A stretch of DNA of 64,000 nucleotides from Microbacterium sp. zg-Y818 (lineage in GTDB: Bacteria; Actinomycetota; Actinomycetes; Actinomycetales; Microbacteriaceae): positions 2,232,001 to 2,296,000 of the forward strand of contig NZ_CP126741.1 of assembly GCF_030246905.1 (NCBI RefSeq), given 5' to 3'. The position numbers and the translations under genes are program-made. The notes beneath the pieces were generated by a model. It was given only the letters and a program-made list of their open reading frames with translations. It was not told where the DNA came from and did not search any database. This document shows, piece by piece, positions 24,070 to 32,402 of this stretch. How positions within the stretch are numbered: position 1 is the stretch's first letter; each line of letters opens with the position of its first letter.

Positions 24070-25458
24070 TCAGGCCGTCGCTTCCCCTCTCCCCTCGGGC
24101 GTGTTGAGGTGGGACTGCGAGTCACGGATGCCGGGGAGCGGCCCATTGACGGTGAAGTAGCGCCCGCCGCCGGCGACGAGGAGCTCCTCGGCCGGGAACT
24201 TGGTGATCACCTCGCAGCCGTCCGCCGTGACGACAACCTCCTCCTCGATGCGGGCGGCGCCCCAACCGTCGGCGGCGGGCCAATACGTCTCCAGGGCGAA
24301 CACCATGCCCTCCTCGAGCACCTCCGGGTGATCGAGCGAGGTGAGACGCGAGAAGATCGGCTTCTCCCAGATCGACAGCCCCACGCCGTGCCCGTACTGC
24401 AGGGCGAAAGCGGCCTCCTCGTCAGGGAAGCCGAACTCCTGCGCCGTGGGCCACAGTTCGACGATGTCGGCCGTGGTTGCTCCCGGCTTGACCGCCGCGA
24501 TGGCCCGATCCATGTACTCACGGCACCTCTTGTAGGCATCGCGCTGGGCGGGACTGGCCGACCCGACTGCGAACGTGCGGTAGTAGCACGTGCGGTATCC
24601 GTTATAGGAGTGCAGGATGTCGAAGAACGCCGGGTCGCCCGGGCGCACGGCGCGGTCGGAATACACGTGCGGATGCGGCGAGCACCGCTCACCCGAGATC
24701 GCGTTGACTCCCTCGACGTACTCGGACCCCTGGTCGTAGAGCGACTTCGCCACGAGCCCCACGCACTGGTTCTCCCGGACACCGGGGCGCAGGAACTCGT
24801 AGAGCTGGTCATAGGCGGCATCCACCATGGACGCGGCGGTCGTCAGCAGTGTGATCTCGTCCGGGGTCTTGATGCGCCGGGCCTCCATGAAGATCTGCTG
24901 GCCGTCGACGACCTCGATGCCCTCCCGCTGCAGCGCGAAGAGGATCGGCAGCTCCACGACATCCACGCCGAGGGGCTCGTCCGCAAGGCCGAACCGCTCC
25001 AGCTCGCGCTTGATCTTGCGCGCCACCTCCTCTGCGATGCCGGCGTCCGGAGGGAACGCTCCACGCAGCGTCGAGATGCCCGCGCGCGCGCCGGATTCCT
25101 GGCGCGGGCGGGTCGCGCCGTGATGCGGCGCGTGGGGATCGGCGTCGGCTTCCATATGCGTCTCATGCAGCCAGGGGTTCAGCAGGGCGTGATGCTTCGC
25201 CGCCGAACCGAAGTCCCACACGATGGGGTCCGTCTTGCGCGTGACAAGACAGAACCGGATGAGCTTGTCCATCGCCCAGGTGCCGATATGGGTCGCGGAG
25301 GCGTACCGGATGTTGGCGAAGTCGAACGCGAGCACGGCACCGACCGAGGAGCGCTCCAGCTCCGCATGCAGCCGCGCCAGCCGCTCGTCCCTCAGCCGCT
25401 CGAAGTCGACTCTCGCTTCCCAGTCGACGCCCATCGTGCCGCGTGTGGCCGTGCTCAT
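24070..25458 (-). CDS. M24-family (creatinase/aminopeptidase P-like) hydrolase B
   Basis: This 462-residue protein is a paralogue of the one at 15718-17028: both share MGVD, RVDFxRLRDxRL, FDFxNIRY and WDFGSA in the creatinase-N half. The M24 half keeps the first Asp (FFDILHSYNGY), His (YGHGVGLSIWE) and two Glu (FALETYWPAADG, ARIEEEVVVT), and again has Cys instead of the second metal Asp (GYRTCYYRTF). It differs by an insertion of about 25 residues (positions 105-130, His/Pro/Arg rich) and a longer C-terminal tail. AAGGAG lies 7 bp before the ATG. It follows the SDR gene by about 50 bp. The two copies may act on successive or related intermediates. Confidence 0.82.
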   Translation of the reverse strand: MSTATRGTMGVDWEARVDFERLRDERLARLHAELERSSVGAVLAFDFANIRYASATHIGTWAMDKLIRFCLVTRKTDPIVWDFGSAAKHHALLNPWLHETHMEADADPHAPHHGATRPRQESGARAGISTLRGAFPPDAGIAEEVARKIKRELERFGLADEPLGVDVVELPILFALQREGIEVVDGQQIFMEARRIKTPDEITLLTTAASMVDAAYDQLYEFLRPGVRENQCVGLVAKSLYDQGSEYVEGVNAISGERCSPHPHVYSDRAVRPGDPAFFDILHSYNGYRTCYYRTFAVGSASPAQRDAYKRCREYMDRAIAAVKPGATTADIVELWPTAQEFGFPDEEAAFALQYGHGVGLSIWEKPIFSRLTSLDHPEVLEEGMVFALETYWPAADGWGAARIEEEVVVTADGCEVITKFPAEELLVAGGGRYFTVNGPLPGIRDSQSHLNTPEGRGEATA

Positions 25459-25507
25459 GATCTGCTCCTTGCTCGCGTGTGCGTGGAAGTCGTGGTGGTA
25501 TCGGAGG

Positions 25508-26215
25508 TCAGGTGATGCGCCAGCCGCGGTCGACGTTGAGGCTGTTCGCCGAGACGCCGCGGTTGAACAGGAGGAACTTCACGGCATCCACGACGTCGGC
25601 CATGGTCGCCAGAGCACCACCCGGCGTGCGACTCTCGTAGCCGCTGACGACGCCGTCCGGCTTGGCCGCCCAGAATGGGCTGTCGCCGATGATGCCCGGG
25701 TGCAGTGCGTTGACGCGGACGGGCGCGAGCTCGAGGGCGAGCGTGTTCATGAGCCCATCGATGCCGCCGTTGATCGTGGACACCGTGGTGGAACCGGGGT
25801 AAGGCGCGTCCTTCGCGCGACCCCCGAAAAGGACGATGCCTGTTTGCACCGACGGTTCGAGCCGATCAAGCAGCGCGTGGATCGTCTCGGTGTAGCCGAT
25901 GAGCTTGAGCGTGACCAGCCGGCGCGCACGCGCGATGTCGTAGTCGCGGATGCTGTTCGCGTCGCGCTCGATCGCGGCCATGACGAGCCCATCGAGCGGC
26001 CCGACGTCGGCGAGCTGCGCGGCGATGCCTTCCGGCTCCGACACGTCCAGTGCCACACCGGTCGCCCGCTCGCCGAGCCCCGCCGCCACGTCCTCCGCCC
26101 GCTCCCGGCTGCGACTGGTGAGGATCACCCGGTCGCCGGCAGCGACCAGGTCCTTCGCCAGCTCGAGTCCGATGCCGGAGGATCCTCCGGCGATGAATAT
26201 GGTGCGTCCGCTCAC
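25508..26215 (-). CDS. SDR-fold protein lacking the catalytic Tyr-Lys pair
   Basis: This 235-residue protein has the Rossmann fold of short-chain dehydrogenases: the cofactor motif FIAGGSSGIGLELAKDL at residues 6-22, VALDVSEPEGIA, and the C-terminal VRVNALHPGIIGDSPFW. At the usual YxxxK position, just before GGIDGLMNTLALELAP, the residues are VSTIN, so both the catalytic Tyr and Lys appear to be missing. Either it uses other residues or it binds NAD(P) without ordinary redox activity. The GTG at 26213-26215 overlaps the bicupin stop as GTGA and has GAGGAG 6 bp upstream. It is the second gene of a bicupin-SDR-M24 set. Confidence 0.8.
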   Translation of the reverse strand: MSGRTIFIAGGSSGIGLELAKDLVAAGDRVILTSRSRERAEDVAAGLGERATGVALDVSEPEGIAAQLADVGPLDGLVMAAIERDANSIRDYDIARARRLVTLKLIGYTETIHALLDRLEPSVQTGIVLFGGRAKDAPYPGSTTVSTINGGIDGLMNTLALELAPVRVNALHPGIIGDSPFWAAKPDGVVSGYESRTPGGALATMADVVDAVKFLLFNRGVSANSLNVDRGWRIT

Positions 26216-27102
26216 AGCTTCTCCTCGAGGCGTTCTTCCAGGTACTGCCAATCGCGCACGAATCGATACGCGTGTCGTGGGGGCATCTGCGGCGACTGGG
26301 TCTCGAGCCACTGCACTTCGGCGCCGGTGGCCTCGAACGAATGCACGCAGCCCACGCCCGCCCAGGCGATGTCCCCCGCGGTCAGGAGGAACTCCTGACC
26401 GTCGAAGTGCGCTCGAACCTCACCCTCGGTGATGAGGTAGGCCTCCTCGAGGGGGTGATCGTGCGGTCCGGCCTTGCCGTCCGGCGCATAGCGCACCATG
26501 AAGGACGTGCCGAGAGTGGCGCCGAGGTCGGAGTCGACCATCATCTTCAGCGTGATGCCGCTGTACACCAGCAGCGCGGTGCGCATGCTCGCCGAGACCG
26601 CCAGCAACTGCTGCGACTGCCTGCCAGCATCCATGTGCTCGGTCGTGATGTTGCCGAAGGAGCGCGTACGAGGATCCCGGGTGTCGACGGCGGTCGGCTC
26701 GCGCTCGGCCAGCTCTTCCACCCGGTATGTGTCCGAACCGTGGCGGGCGCGAGCGGGCGGGGTGAACAGGTCAGCCCACGCCGCATCGCTGCCGGTCGAT
26801 CGCCAAGCGTGGGGCACACCGATGGGGATCACCCCGTAGTCCCCGGCGACCAGCCGCACCGTCGCCTCAGGGGTGGCGATGACCACCTCCCCCTCGATGA
26901 CATAGAAGCTCTCCTCGAAGGAGTGCACGTGGGTCGCCGTGCGACCCCCGGCGGCCAGGCGCGTGATCCCGAAGTCGGTGTGCGCCGCGCCGTCGTCCTC
27001 CCCGACGCCGCGCCAGCGGGTCATTCCGACAGATCCGGGTGCGAGTGGGCCCGCGTCGACGTACTCGGCCTCCGCTGCGCGACGGACGATGAACCTGGTC
27101 AT
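26212..27102 (-). CDS. Bicupin protein
   Basis: This 296-residue protein contains two cupin domains. The first spans residues 45-110 (THVHSFEESFYVIEGEVVIA, then GDYGVIPIGVPHAW) and the second residues 210-275 (GPHDHPLEEAYLITEGEVRA, then GDIAWAGVGCVHSFEATGAE). Each has a His-x-His...Glu...His metal set. Bicupins of this size include gentisate-type dioxygenases, (S)-ureidoglycine aminohydrolase and pathway sensors; no DNA-binding domain is present, so an enzyme is favoured. The ATG at 27100-27102 has GGAGG 6-8 bp upstream and lies behind a strong leader hairpin. Homology to AllE-type enzymes is only a similarity of layout. Confidence 0.8.
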   Translation of the reverse strand: MTRFIVRRAAEAEYVDAGPLAPGSVGMTRWRGVGEDDGAAHTDFGITRLAAGGRTATHVHSFEESFYVIEGEVVIATPEATVRLVAGDYGVIPIGVPHAWRSTGSDAAWADLFTPPARARHGSDTYRVEELAEREPTAVDTRDPRTRSFGNITTEHMDAGRQSQQLLAVSASMRTALLVYSGITLKMMVDSDLGATLGTSFMVRYAPDGKAGPHDHPLEEAYLITEGEVRAHFDGQEFLLTAGDIAWAGVGCVHSFEATGAEVQWLETQSPQMPPRHAYRFVRDWQYLEERLEEKL

Positions 27103-27128
27103 GCTCTTCCTCCCCGAGGTGAGAACAA

Positions 27129-27150
27129 GGCGGCGCAGCGTTGCGCCGCC
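27129..27150 (-). terminator. Leader hairpin upstream of the bicupin gene (possible attenuator)
   Basis: GGCGGCGCA and TGCGCCGCC form a perfect 9-bp G+C stem with a 4-nt loop. On the minus strand it is followed by TTGTTCT, which resembles a weak intrinsic terminator. It lies between a candidate promoter (27198-27227) and the bicupin start at 27102, so it could act as an attenuator or mRNA-stabilising leader structure. Confidence 0.4.
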
Positions 27151-27197
27151 GAAGACCTGAGCCGCCCGCAGGCCGCTGTTCAGTCTCACTAAACCCC

Positions 27198-27227
27198 ATG
27201 TAAACGGCACCGCCGCACGATTGTCAA
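27198..27227 (-). promoter_or_regulatory. Candidate promoter of the bicupin-SDR-M24 operon
   Basis: On the minus strand TTGACA lies at 27222-27227, with a TTTACAT-like -10 region about 17-18 bp downstream (27198-27204). This would give a leader of roughly 90 nt containing the hairpin at 27129-27150. Confidence 0.45.
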
Positions 27228-27384
27228 GCACCAGATGGGCCGGCATGCCTGCGTTTCCACGCATTGACGGAATGGCCCTTTCGCATCGCGCGAGCGTGCG
27301 CCATGCTGTATGCCACGTAGCGTTCGGTGCGACTGTACAGAGCGCTGAACGCCCGATGAGACAGCTGATCAAAGGAGATGAGCG

Positions 27385-28812
27385 ATGCCGGATTCACCGA
27401 ACCCGCAAGCGGGGCAGCCGGTCCTCTTCAAGGATGGAATCGTCTTGACGATGGACGATGCGCACACCGTCCTCCCCCGGGGCGACGTGCTCGTCAAGGA
27501 TGGCGTCATCGTCGAGGTCGGCGTGGACGTGCCGGCACCCGAAGGCGTCTGCGTCATCGACGCGTCAGGCGGCATCGTCATGCCGGGCATGGTCGACACG
27601 CACCGTCACATGTGGCAGACCGCCATGCGTGCCTATGGCGCGGACTGGACGCTCACCCAGTACTTCGTCTGGTACTACCTCCAGCACGGCGCGAAGTTCC
27701 GACCCCAGGACTACGCGGCCGGCAATCTGATCTCCGCGCTGGATGCGATCGAATCCGGGGTGACGACGAGCGTGGACTGGTCCCACGGTCTGCGCACCAT
27801 CGAGCACGGCGAGGCCGCGTACGACGCCCTCGTCTCCTCCCCCGGTCGCTTCGTCTTCGCGTACGGCAATATCCACCGCTCCCCCTGGGAGTGGACGGCG
27901 GACCCCGACATCCAGCGGCTGCTCGCTGCATCGCGCGACGATTCCCGGATGTTCGGCACGCAGATCGCGTTCGACGTTCCGAACCAGGACGAGCAGTTCC
28001 CCGAGCTGGCTGCCTACCAGGTGGCGAAGGAACTCGGACTGCGGGTGACCACCCATGCCGGCGTGTGGGGGGCGACCAATGACTGGGGCATCCGCAACGC
28101 GTATGCGGCCGGCGTCATGGAGCCGGGCTTCACGTATGTGCACGCTGCCTCGCTCTCCGAGGAGTCGTACCAGATGATCGCCGCGACCGGCGGAAACGTC
28201 TCGCTCGCGACGGAGTCGGAAGACACCTGTGGTCAGGGCTATCCACCCCTGCATCAATTGCGTCGGCACGGAATCCCGACCTCGCTGTCGGTGGACACGA
28301 GCGTGTGGTTCAGCGCGGACCTCTTCTCCGCGATGCGCGCGACCGTCAACGCCGACCGCGTGCTCGAGCACTACCAGGCGCACCGCCGTGAGCCGGCCGA
28401 GACCGTCACCCACGTGCGGCTGCGCGCCGAGGACGTCGTGCATATGGCGACGCGAGGCGGTGCTCAAGCCCTCGGAAAGGACGACGTCATCGGGTCGCTG
28501 CAGGTCGGCAAGCTCGGCGACGTGGTCCTGCTCAAGAACGAGGATTCCCCGACCTGGGCACCCCTGATCAACCCGTGGGGCCAGATCGTCTACCAGGCCC
28601 AACGCGGCGACGTGCACACCGTTCTCGTCGGCGGCGAGGTCGTCAAGTGGAACGGCAAGGTCACCGCAGGAGACCTGCGGGGTGTCCGGACCAAGCTCGA
28701 CGACACCGTCGCCTACCTCGAACGGGAGGTAGGCGACGACTGGGTCGCCGGACAGCACCCCGACATCCCTGAAGCAGAAGTGCTCACGAACCCGTATCAG
28801 TACAAGAAGTGA
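27385..28812 (+). CDS. Amidohydrolase (AtzA/TrzN/deaminase-like)
   Basis: This 475-residue enzyme belongs to the amidohydrolase superfamily branch containing triazine chlorohydrolases, guanine/cytosine-type deaminases and related hydrolases. The metal HxH is in MPGMVDTHRHMWQTAMRAYG (near residue 70), further ligands are His in VTTHAGVWG and YVHAASLS, and the Asp is in TSLSVDTSVWFSADLF. The C-terminus shows the usual return of the composite beta domain (GSLQVGKLGDVVLLK). The ATG has AAAGGAG upstream at good spacing. It is transcribed away from the bicupin operon and converges on rlmB with a 10-bp gap. It marks the right end of the catabolic block. Confidence 0.88.
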   Translation: MPDSPNPQAGQPVLFKDGIVLTMDDAHTVLPRGDVLVKDGVIVEVGVDVPAPEGVCVIDASGGIVMPGMVDTHRHMWQTAMRAYGADWTLTQYFVWYYLQHGAKFRPQDYAAGNLISALDAIESGVTTSVDWSHGLRTIEHGEAAYDALVSSPGRFVFAYGNIHRSPWEWTADPDIQRLLAASRDDSRMFGTQIAFDVPNQDEQFPELAAYQVAKELGLRVTTHAGVWGATNDWGIRNAYAAGVMEPGFTYVHAASLSEESYQMIAATGGNVSLATESEDTCGQGYPPLHQLRRHGIPTSLSVDTSVWFSADLFSAMRATVNADRVLEHYQAHRREPAETVTHVRLRAEDVVHMATRGGAQALGKDDVIGSLQVGKLGDVVLLKNEDSPTWAPLINPWGQIVYQAQRGDVHTVLVGGEVVKWNGKVTAGDLRGVRTKLDDTVAYLEREVGDDWVAGQHPDIPEAEVLTNPYQYKK

Positions 28813-28822
28813 GCGCGGAGGG

Positions 28823-29809
28823 CTACTCGGTCGTCGAGCGCATCGTCGACACCTGGTAAAGCGCGACGGATGCCGCGATGCCGGCGTTCAGCGACTCGGT
28901 CGCCGCCGAGATCGGGATCGAGACGATCTGGTCGCAGGTCTCGGTGACCAGGCGCGACAGGCCCTTGCCCTCGGAACCCACGACGATGAGCACGGGCCGG
29001 TCGGCGAGCTTCAGCTCGGGCAGCGACACCTCGCCGCCGCCGTCGAGGCCCAGCACGAACACGCCCTGCTTCTTGAACTCCTTGAGCGTGCTGGTGAGGT
29101 TCGGCGCGATGGCGACGGGGATGCGCGCGGCAGCTCCTGCGCTGGTCTTCCAGGCGGCGGAGTTGACGCTCGCACTGCGACGCTGCGGAAGGATCACGCC
29201 GTGCCCGCCGAAGGCGGCCGTGGAGCGGATGATCGCACCCAGGTTGCGAGGGTCGGTCACGCCGTCGAGGGCCACGAGCAGCGGCACCTGGTCGCGGTCG
29301 ATGATCTGCTCCAGCAGATCCTGCGGGTGACCGTACTCGTACGGCGGCACCTTGATCGCAACGCCCTGGTGCACGCCGTCGAAGCCGGCCATGCGGTCCA
29401 GCTCCGGGCGGGTGACCTCCATCACGGGGATGCCGCGGTGAGTCGCGATCGACAGCATCTCCTTGACGCGATCGTCCATCTCCACGCGCTGGGCGATGTA
29501 GAACGCCGTCGCGGGGATCTTGGCGCGCAGTGCCTCGAGCACCGAGTTGCGGCCGGTGACGATCTCGGTGTCGTCTTCCTTCTTGGCACGGCGCTGCGGC
29601 GCGGGCTTCTGCCCGGGCGCGCCCTTGCCTCCTGCGGCGGCGTAGCGCTCGGCTGCCGCCTTGCGCTTGCCCGCGGGGTGCCAGGCGCGCTCTTCGGCCT
29701 TGGGCGTCGGGCCGCGACCCTCGAGGGACCGCTTGTTCTTGCCGCCGGTGCCCTTGGTCGGGCCCTTCTTGCCGCTCTTGCTTGCGCCGGGGCGCCCTGG
29801 CTTAGCCAT
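28823..29809 (-). CDS. rlmB: 23S rRNA 2'-O-methyltransferase, RlmB/TrmH (SpoU) family
   Basis: This 328-residue SPOUT methyltransferase modifies a ribose of 23S rRNA. The catalytic C-domain contains VALDGVTDPRNLGAIIRSTA, VVGSEGKGLSRLV and IPISAATESLNAGIAASVAL, which are SpoU motifs 1-3. Upstream is a SpoU substrate-binding domain starting at GRNSVLEALRAKIP. The first 95 residues are a Lys/Arg/Gly/Pro-rich basic extension, common in actinobacterial copies. The ATG at 29807-29809 has GGAG 5 bp upstream and overlaps the cysS stop by 8 bp, the usual cysS-rlmB order. Confidence 0.93.
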   Translation of the reverse strand: MAKPGRPGASKSGKKGPTKGTGGKNKRSLEGRGPTPKAEERAWHPAGKRKAAAERYAAAGGKGAPGQKPAPQRRAKKEDDTEIVTGRNSVLEALRAKIPATAFYIAQRVEMDDRVKEMLSIATHRGIPVMEVTRPELDRMAGFDGVHQGVAIKVPPYEYGHPQDLLEQIIDRDQVPLLVALDGVTDPRNLGAIIRSTAAFGGHGVILPQRRSASVNSAAWKTSAGAAARIPVAIAPNLTSTLKEFKKQGVFVLGLDGGGEVSLPELKLADRPVLIVVGSEGKGLSRLVTETCDQIVSIPISAATESLNAGIAASVALYQVSTMRSTTE

Positions 29810-31220
29810 TGAAACTCCAATGTGTTCCGTCCGGAGTGTCCTCCAGAGTGATGCCTGCGGCCGCGATCGCATCTCTGATGCGGTCGGCCGCAGGCCAGTC
29901 CTTGTCGATGCGCGCCTGCGCGCGCTGGGTGATCATCGTCTGCACCAGCGCGTCGAGCGCGGATGCCGCCGCTCCCCCGTCGCCGGTGCGCCACTGCGGG
30001 TCTTCGGGGTTTAGCCCCAGCAGGCCGGTCATGCGGCCCACCTGCACGGCAGCGCGAGCTGCGGCATCCCGGTCGTCGGCGTCGAGGGCGGCGTTGCCGG
30101 CGCGCACGTGCTCGTGCACGACGGCGAGGGCCTGTGGCACACCGAGGTCGTCGTCCATCGCGGTGGCGAAGGCGTCGGGCAGGTCGGCGACGGTGAGCCA
30201 GCTGCCGGCTCCCAGCACGCGCGCCGCGCGGGTCTGGAACGTGCGGATGCGATCCAGCGCCGCGGCTGCCTCGTCGAAGGACGCCGCCGTGACGTCGAGG
30301 TTGGAGCGGTAGTGCGCCGCCGCCAGGGCGTAGCGCACGACGAGCGGCTCGTACCGGCTCAGCACGTCATCGGCGAGCAGGAAGTTTCCGAGCGACTTCG
30401 ACATCTTCTGGTCGCCGACGGTCACGAGGCCGTTGTGCACCCAGTACGCCGCGAACGCGTCACCGGCCGCGGTGGACTGCGCCAGCTCGTTCTCGTGGTG
30501 CGGGAAGCGCAGGTCGAGGCCGCCGCCGTGGATGTCGAACGACGGACCGAGGTAGCGCCGCGACATCGCGGAGCACTCGATGTGCCAGCCGGGCCGGCCA
30601 CGGCCCCAGGGCGACTCCCATGCGGCATCCGCAGGTTCGTCGGCCTTGGCGCCCTTCCACAGCGCGAAGTCGCGGGGGTCGCGCTTGCCACGGGGGTCGG
30701 CGTCGGCCGCCGGCTCCATGGCGTCGAGCGACTGGCGTGTCAGCTCACCGTACGAGGGCCACGAACGCACGTCGAAGTACACGTCGCCTTCGCCGGCGGG
30801 GTACGCGTGACCCGCGTCGACGAGGCGGGCGATGAGCTCGAGCATCTGCGGGATGGATGCCGTCGCCCGCGGCTCGTACGTCGGAGGCTGGATGCCGATG
30901 GTCGCGTAGGCGCGGGAGAACGCGAGCTCCATGCGGTACGCCAGAGCCCACCAGGGCTCGCTTGCCGTCGCGTTCGCGAGCACCTTGTCGTCGATGTCGG
31001 TGACGTTGCGCACGAACGTGACCCGCCCGAAGCGGTGGCCGAGCCACCGGCGCAGGATGTCGAAGCTCAGCGCGCCGCGCAGGTGACCGATGTGCGGGCC
31101 GGACTGCACAGTGGGTCCGCAGACGTAAACGGTGACGTTCGCGGGGTCGGCGGGGACGAAGTCGCGCAGCTGCTGCGCCTTCGTGTCATAGAGCTTCACG
31201 CCCGTACCGCCATTACTCAC
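29802..31220 (-). CDS. cysS: Cysteinyl-tRNA synthetase
   Basis: This 472-residue class I synthetase charges tRNA-Cys. The zinc-site Cys lies in VYVCGPTVQS (residue 34), the HIGH signature is PHIGHLRG (residues 42-49), and KMSKSLGNFLL is the KMSKS loop. VRNVTDIDDKV and HIECSAMSRRYLG are further family blocks. Length is normal. It forms an operon with rlmB. No T-box-like leader is visible in the 220 bp upstream, which instead hold a palindromic repeat element. Confidence 0.96.
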   Translation of the reverse strand: MSNGGTGVKLYDTKAQQLRDFVPADPANVTVYVCGPTVQSGPHIGHLRGALSFDILRRWLGHRFGRVTFVRNVTDIDDKVLANATASEPWWALAYRMELAFSRAYATIGIQPPTYEPRATASIPQMLELIARLVDAGHAYPAGEGDVYFDVRSWPSYGELTRQSLDAMEPAADADPRGKRDPRDFALWKGAKADEPADAAWESPWGRGRPGWHIECSAMSRRYLGPSFDIHGGGLDLRFPHHENELAQSTAAGDAFAAYWVHNGLVTVGDQKMSKSLGNFLLADDVLSRYEPLVVRYALAAAHYRSNLDVTAASFDEAAAALDRIRTFQTRAARVLGAGSWLTVADLPDAFATAMDDDLGVPQALAVVHEHVRAGNAALDADDRDAAARAAVQVGRMTGLLGLNPEDPQWRTGDGGAAASALDALVQTMITQRAQARIDKDWPAADRIRDAIAAAGITLEDTPDGTHWSFNG

Positions 31221-31296
31221 TGCTCTAGCCTACCGGCGGCGGCGCTCGGTTCCTGGGCGCGCGCGGCGCCACGGGCGCGCGCGTGCGGCGGCCTGC

Positions 31297-31359
31297 GCTT
31301 CGGTCGTCACGTCTGCGCCCTCTACGGGCGCCGGAAGGGACGTCTGCGACGACCGAAGC
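31297..31359. repeat. 63-bp palindromic intergenic repeat, copy 1
   Basis: The element is bounded by GCTTCGGTCGTC (31297-31308) and its exact reverse complement GACGACCGAAGC (31348-31359). The centre contains GCGCCC-TCTAC-GGGCGC. A second copy of the same 63-bp length with identical ends lies at 32915-32977. It sits between the divergent cysS and EamA genes. Confidence 0.75.
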
Positions 31360-31440
31360 CCCGGGGTGTGGGCGGGCCGCGGGGCAGAGCCTGAGGCGCG
31401 CGTCACACGCGCGACGCACGCGTCCGCTAGAACTGACGTG

Positions 31441-32391
31441 ATGTTCCCCGTCCTCGCCGTCCTCGCTGCCGCCGTGCTCTTCGGCACGACCGGCACCGCG
31501 CAGGCGTTGGGTCCCGACGACAGCACGCCCTGGGCAGTCGGGGCGGTGCGCTTGACGATCGGCGGCGCTGCGCTGGCAATCCTCGCGTTCTCGCTGGGTG
31601 CACGGCATCGCCGCCGCGCAGCGGCCACCGGCAGCCCCGCCGCCGTCACCCCCGCCCCGCGGCCGGTGCTGAACCGCCGCGCCCTGCTGCTGATGGCGGC
31701 GACCGGCACCTGCCTGGCGCTCTACCAGCCGCTGTTCTTTCTCGGCGCCGAGCGCAACGGCGTCGCCGTCAGCACCGTGATCGCGCTGGGCTCGGCGCCG
31801 GTGATCGCGGGGCTGGTCGAGTGGGCGCTGACCCGCCGCATCCCCTCGGGCGCGTGGCTGGTGGCGACGGCGCTCGCGACCGCGGGGGTAGTGCTGCTGG
31901 GCGCGGGCGGCGCGGCCTCCGGCGGCAGCGATCCGCTGGGGCTTCTCGCATCCCTCGCGGCGGGCGCCGCCTTCGCCGTACAGGCCAACGTGCAGCGGCG
32001 ACTGATGGATGCCGGCTGGGACCCGTTCACCGTCGGCGGGGCCATGGGGCTCGGGGGCGCGGCCTGGGGCGTCGTCATGCTGCTGTTCGCCGACCTGGCG
32101 TGGCTGGCATCGCCCGACGGACTCGCGATGGCGCTGTGGCTCGGGCTCGCGACGGTCGGCATCGCGTACACGCTGTTCACGTGGGGGCTGCTGCGGCTCA
32201 CCGCCGCGACGGCGGCGACCCTCACTCTGGCGGAGCCGCTGACCGCAACACTGCTGGGCATCGGCGTGCTCGGCGAACGGCTGAGCACGGCGGCCATGGT
32301 CGGGTTGGCTGTGCTGGTTGCGGGCCTGGTGCTGCTGGCCGTCGGGTCGCGCGCGCCCCGAGACCCCGCACCGTATGCGGTCGAAGGCTGA
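31441..32391 (+). CDS. EamA/DMT-family transporter
   Basis: This 316-residue integral membrane protein of the drug/metabolite transporter superfamily has ten hydrophobic segments in two EamA repeats. The first begins LAVLAAAVLFGTTGTAQALG and the second follows ASLAAGAAFAVQANVQRRLM, with the family stretch LTLAEPLTATLLGIGVLGER near the end. The substrate is unknown (amino acids and metabolites are usual). The ATG at 31441 is preferred but no ribosome site is obvious; TAGAAC lies just upstream at 31429-31434, so a leaderless or near-leaderless transcript is possible. The GNAT gene follows 11 bp later. Confidence 0.85.
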   Translation: MFPVLAVLAAAVLFGTTGTAQALGPDDSTPWAVGAVRLTIGGAALAILAFSLGARHRRRAAATGSPAAVTPAPRPVLNRRALLLMAATGTCLALYQPLFFLGAERNGVAVSTVIALGSAPVIAGLVEWALTRRIPSGAWLVATALATAGVVLLGAGGAASGGSDPLGLLASLAAGAAFAVQANVQRRLMDAGWDPFTVGGAMGLGGAAWGVVMLLFADLAWLASPDGLAMALWLGLATVGIAYTLFTWGLLRLTAATAATLTLAEPLTATLLGIGVLGERLSTAAMVGLAVLVAGLVLLAVGSRAPRDPAPYAVEG

Positions 32392-32402
32392 GGAGGCACC
32401 AC

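Noticed and set aside
31221-31440. T-box or riboswitch leader upstream of cysS
   Set aside because: No specifier-loop or antiterminator pattern is seen; the main structure is the palindromic repeat, which has a second copy elsewhere.
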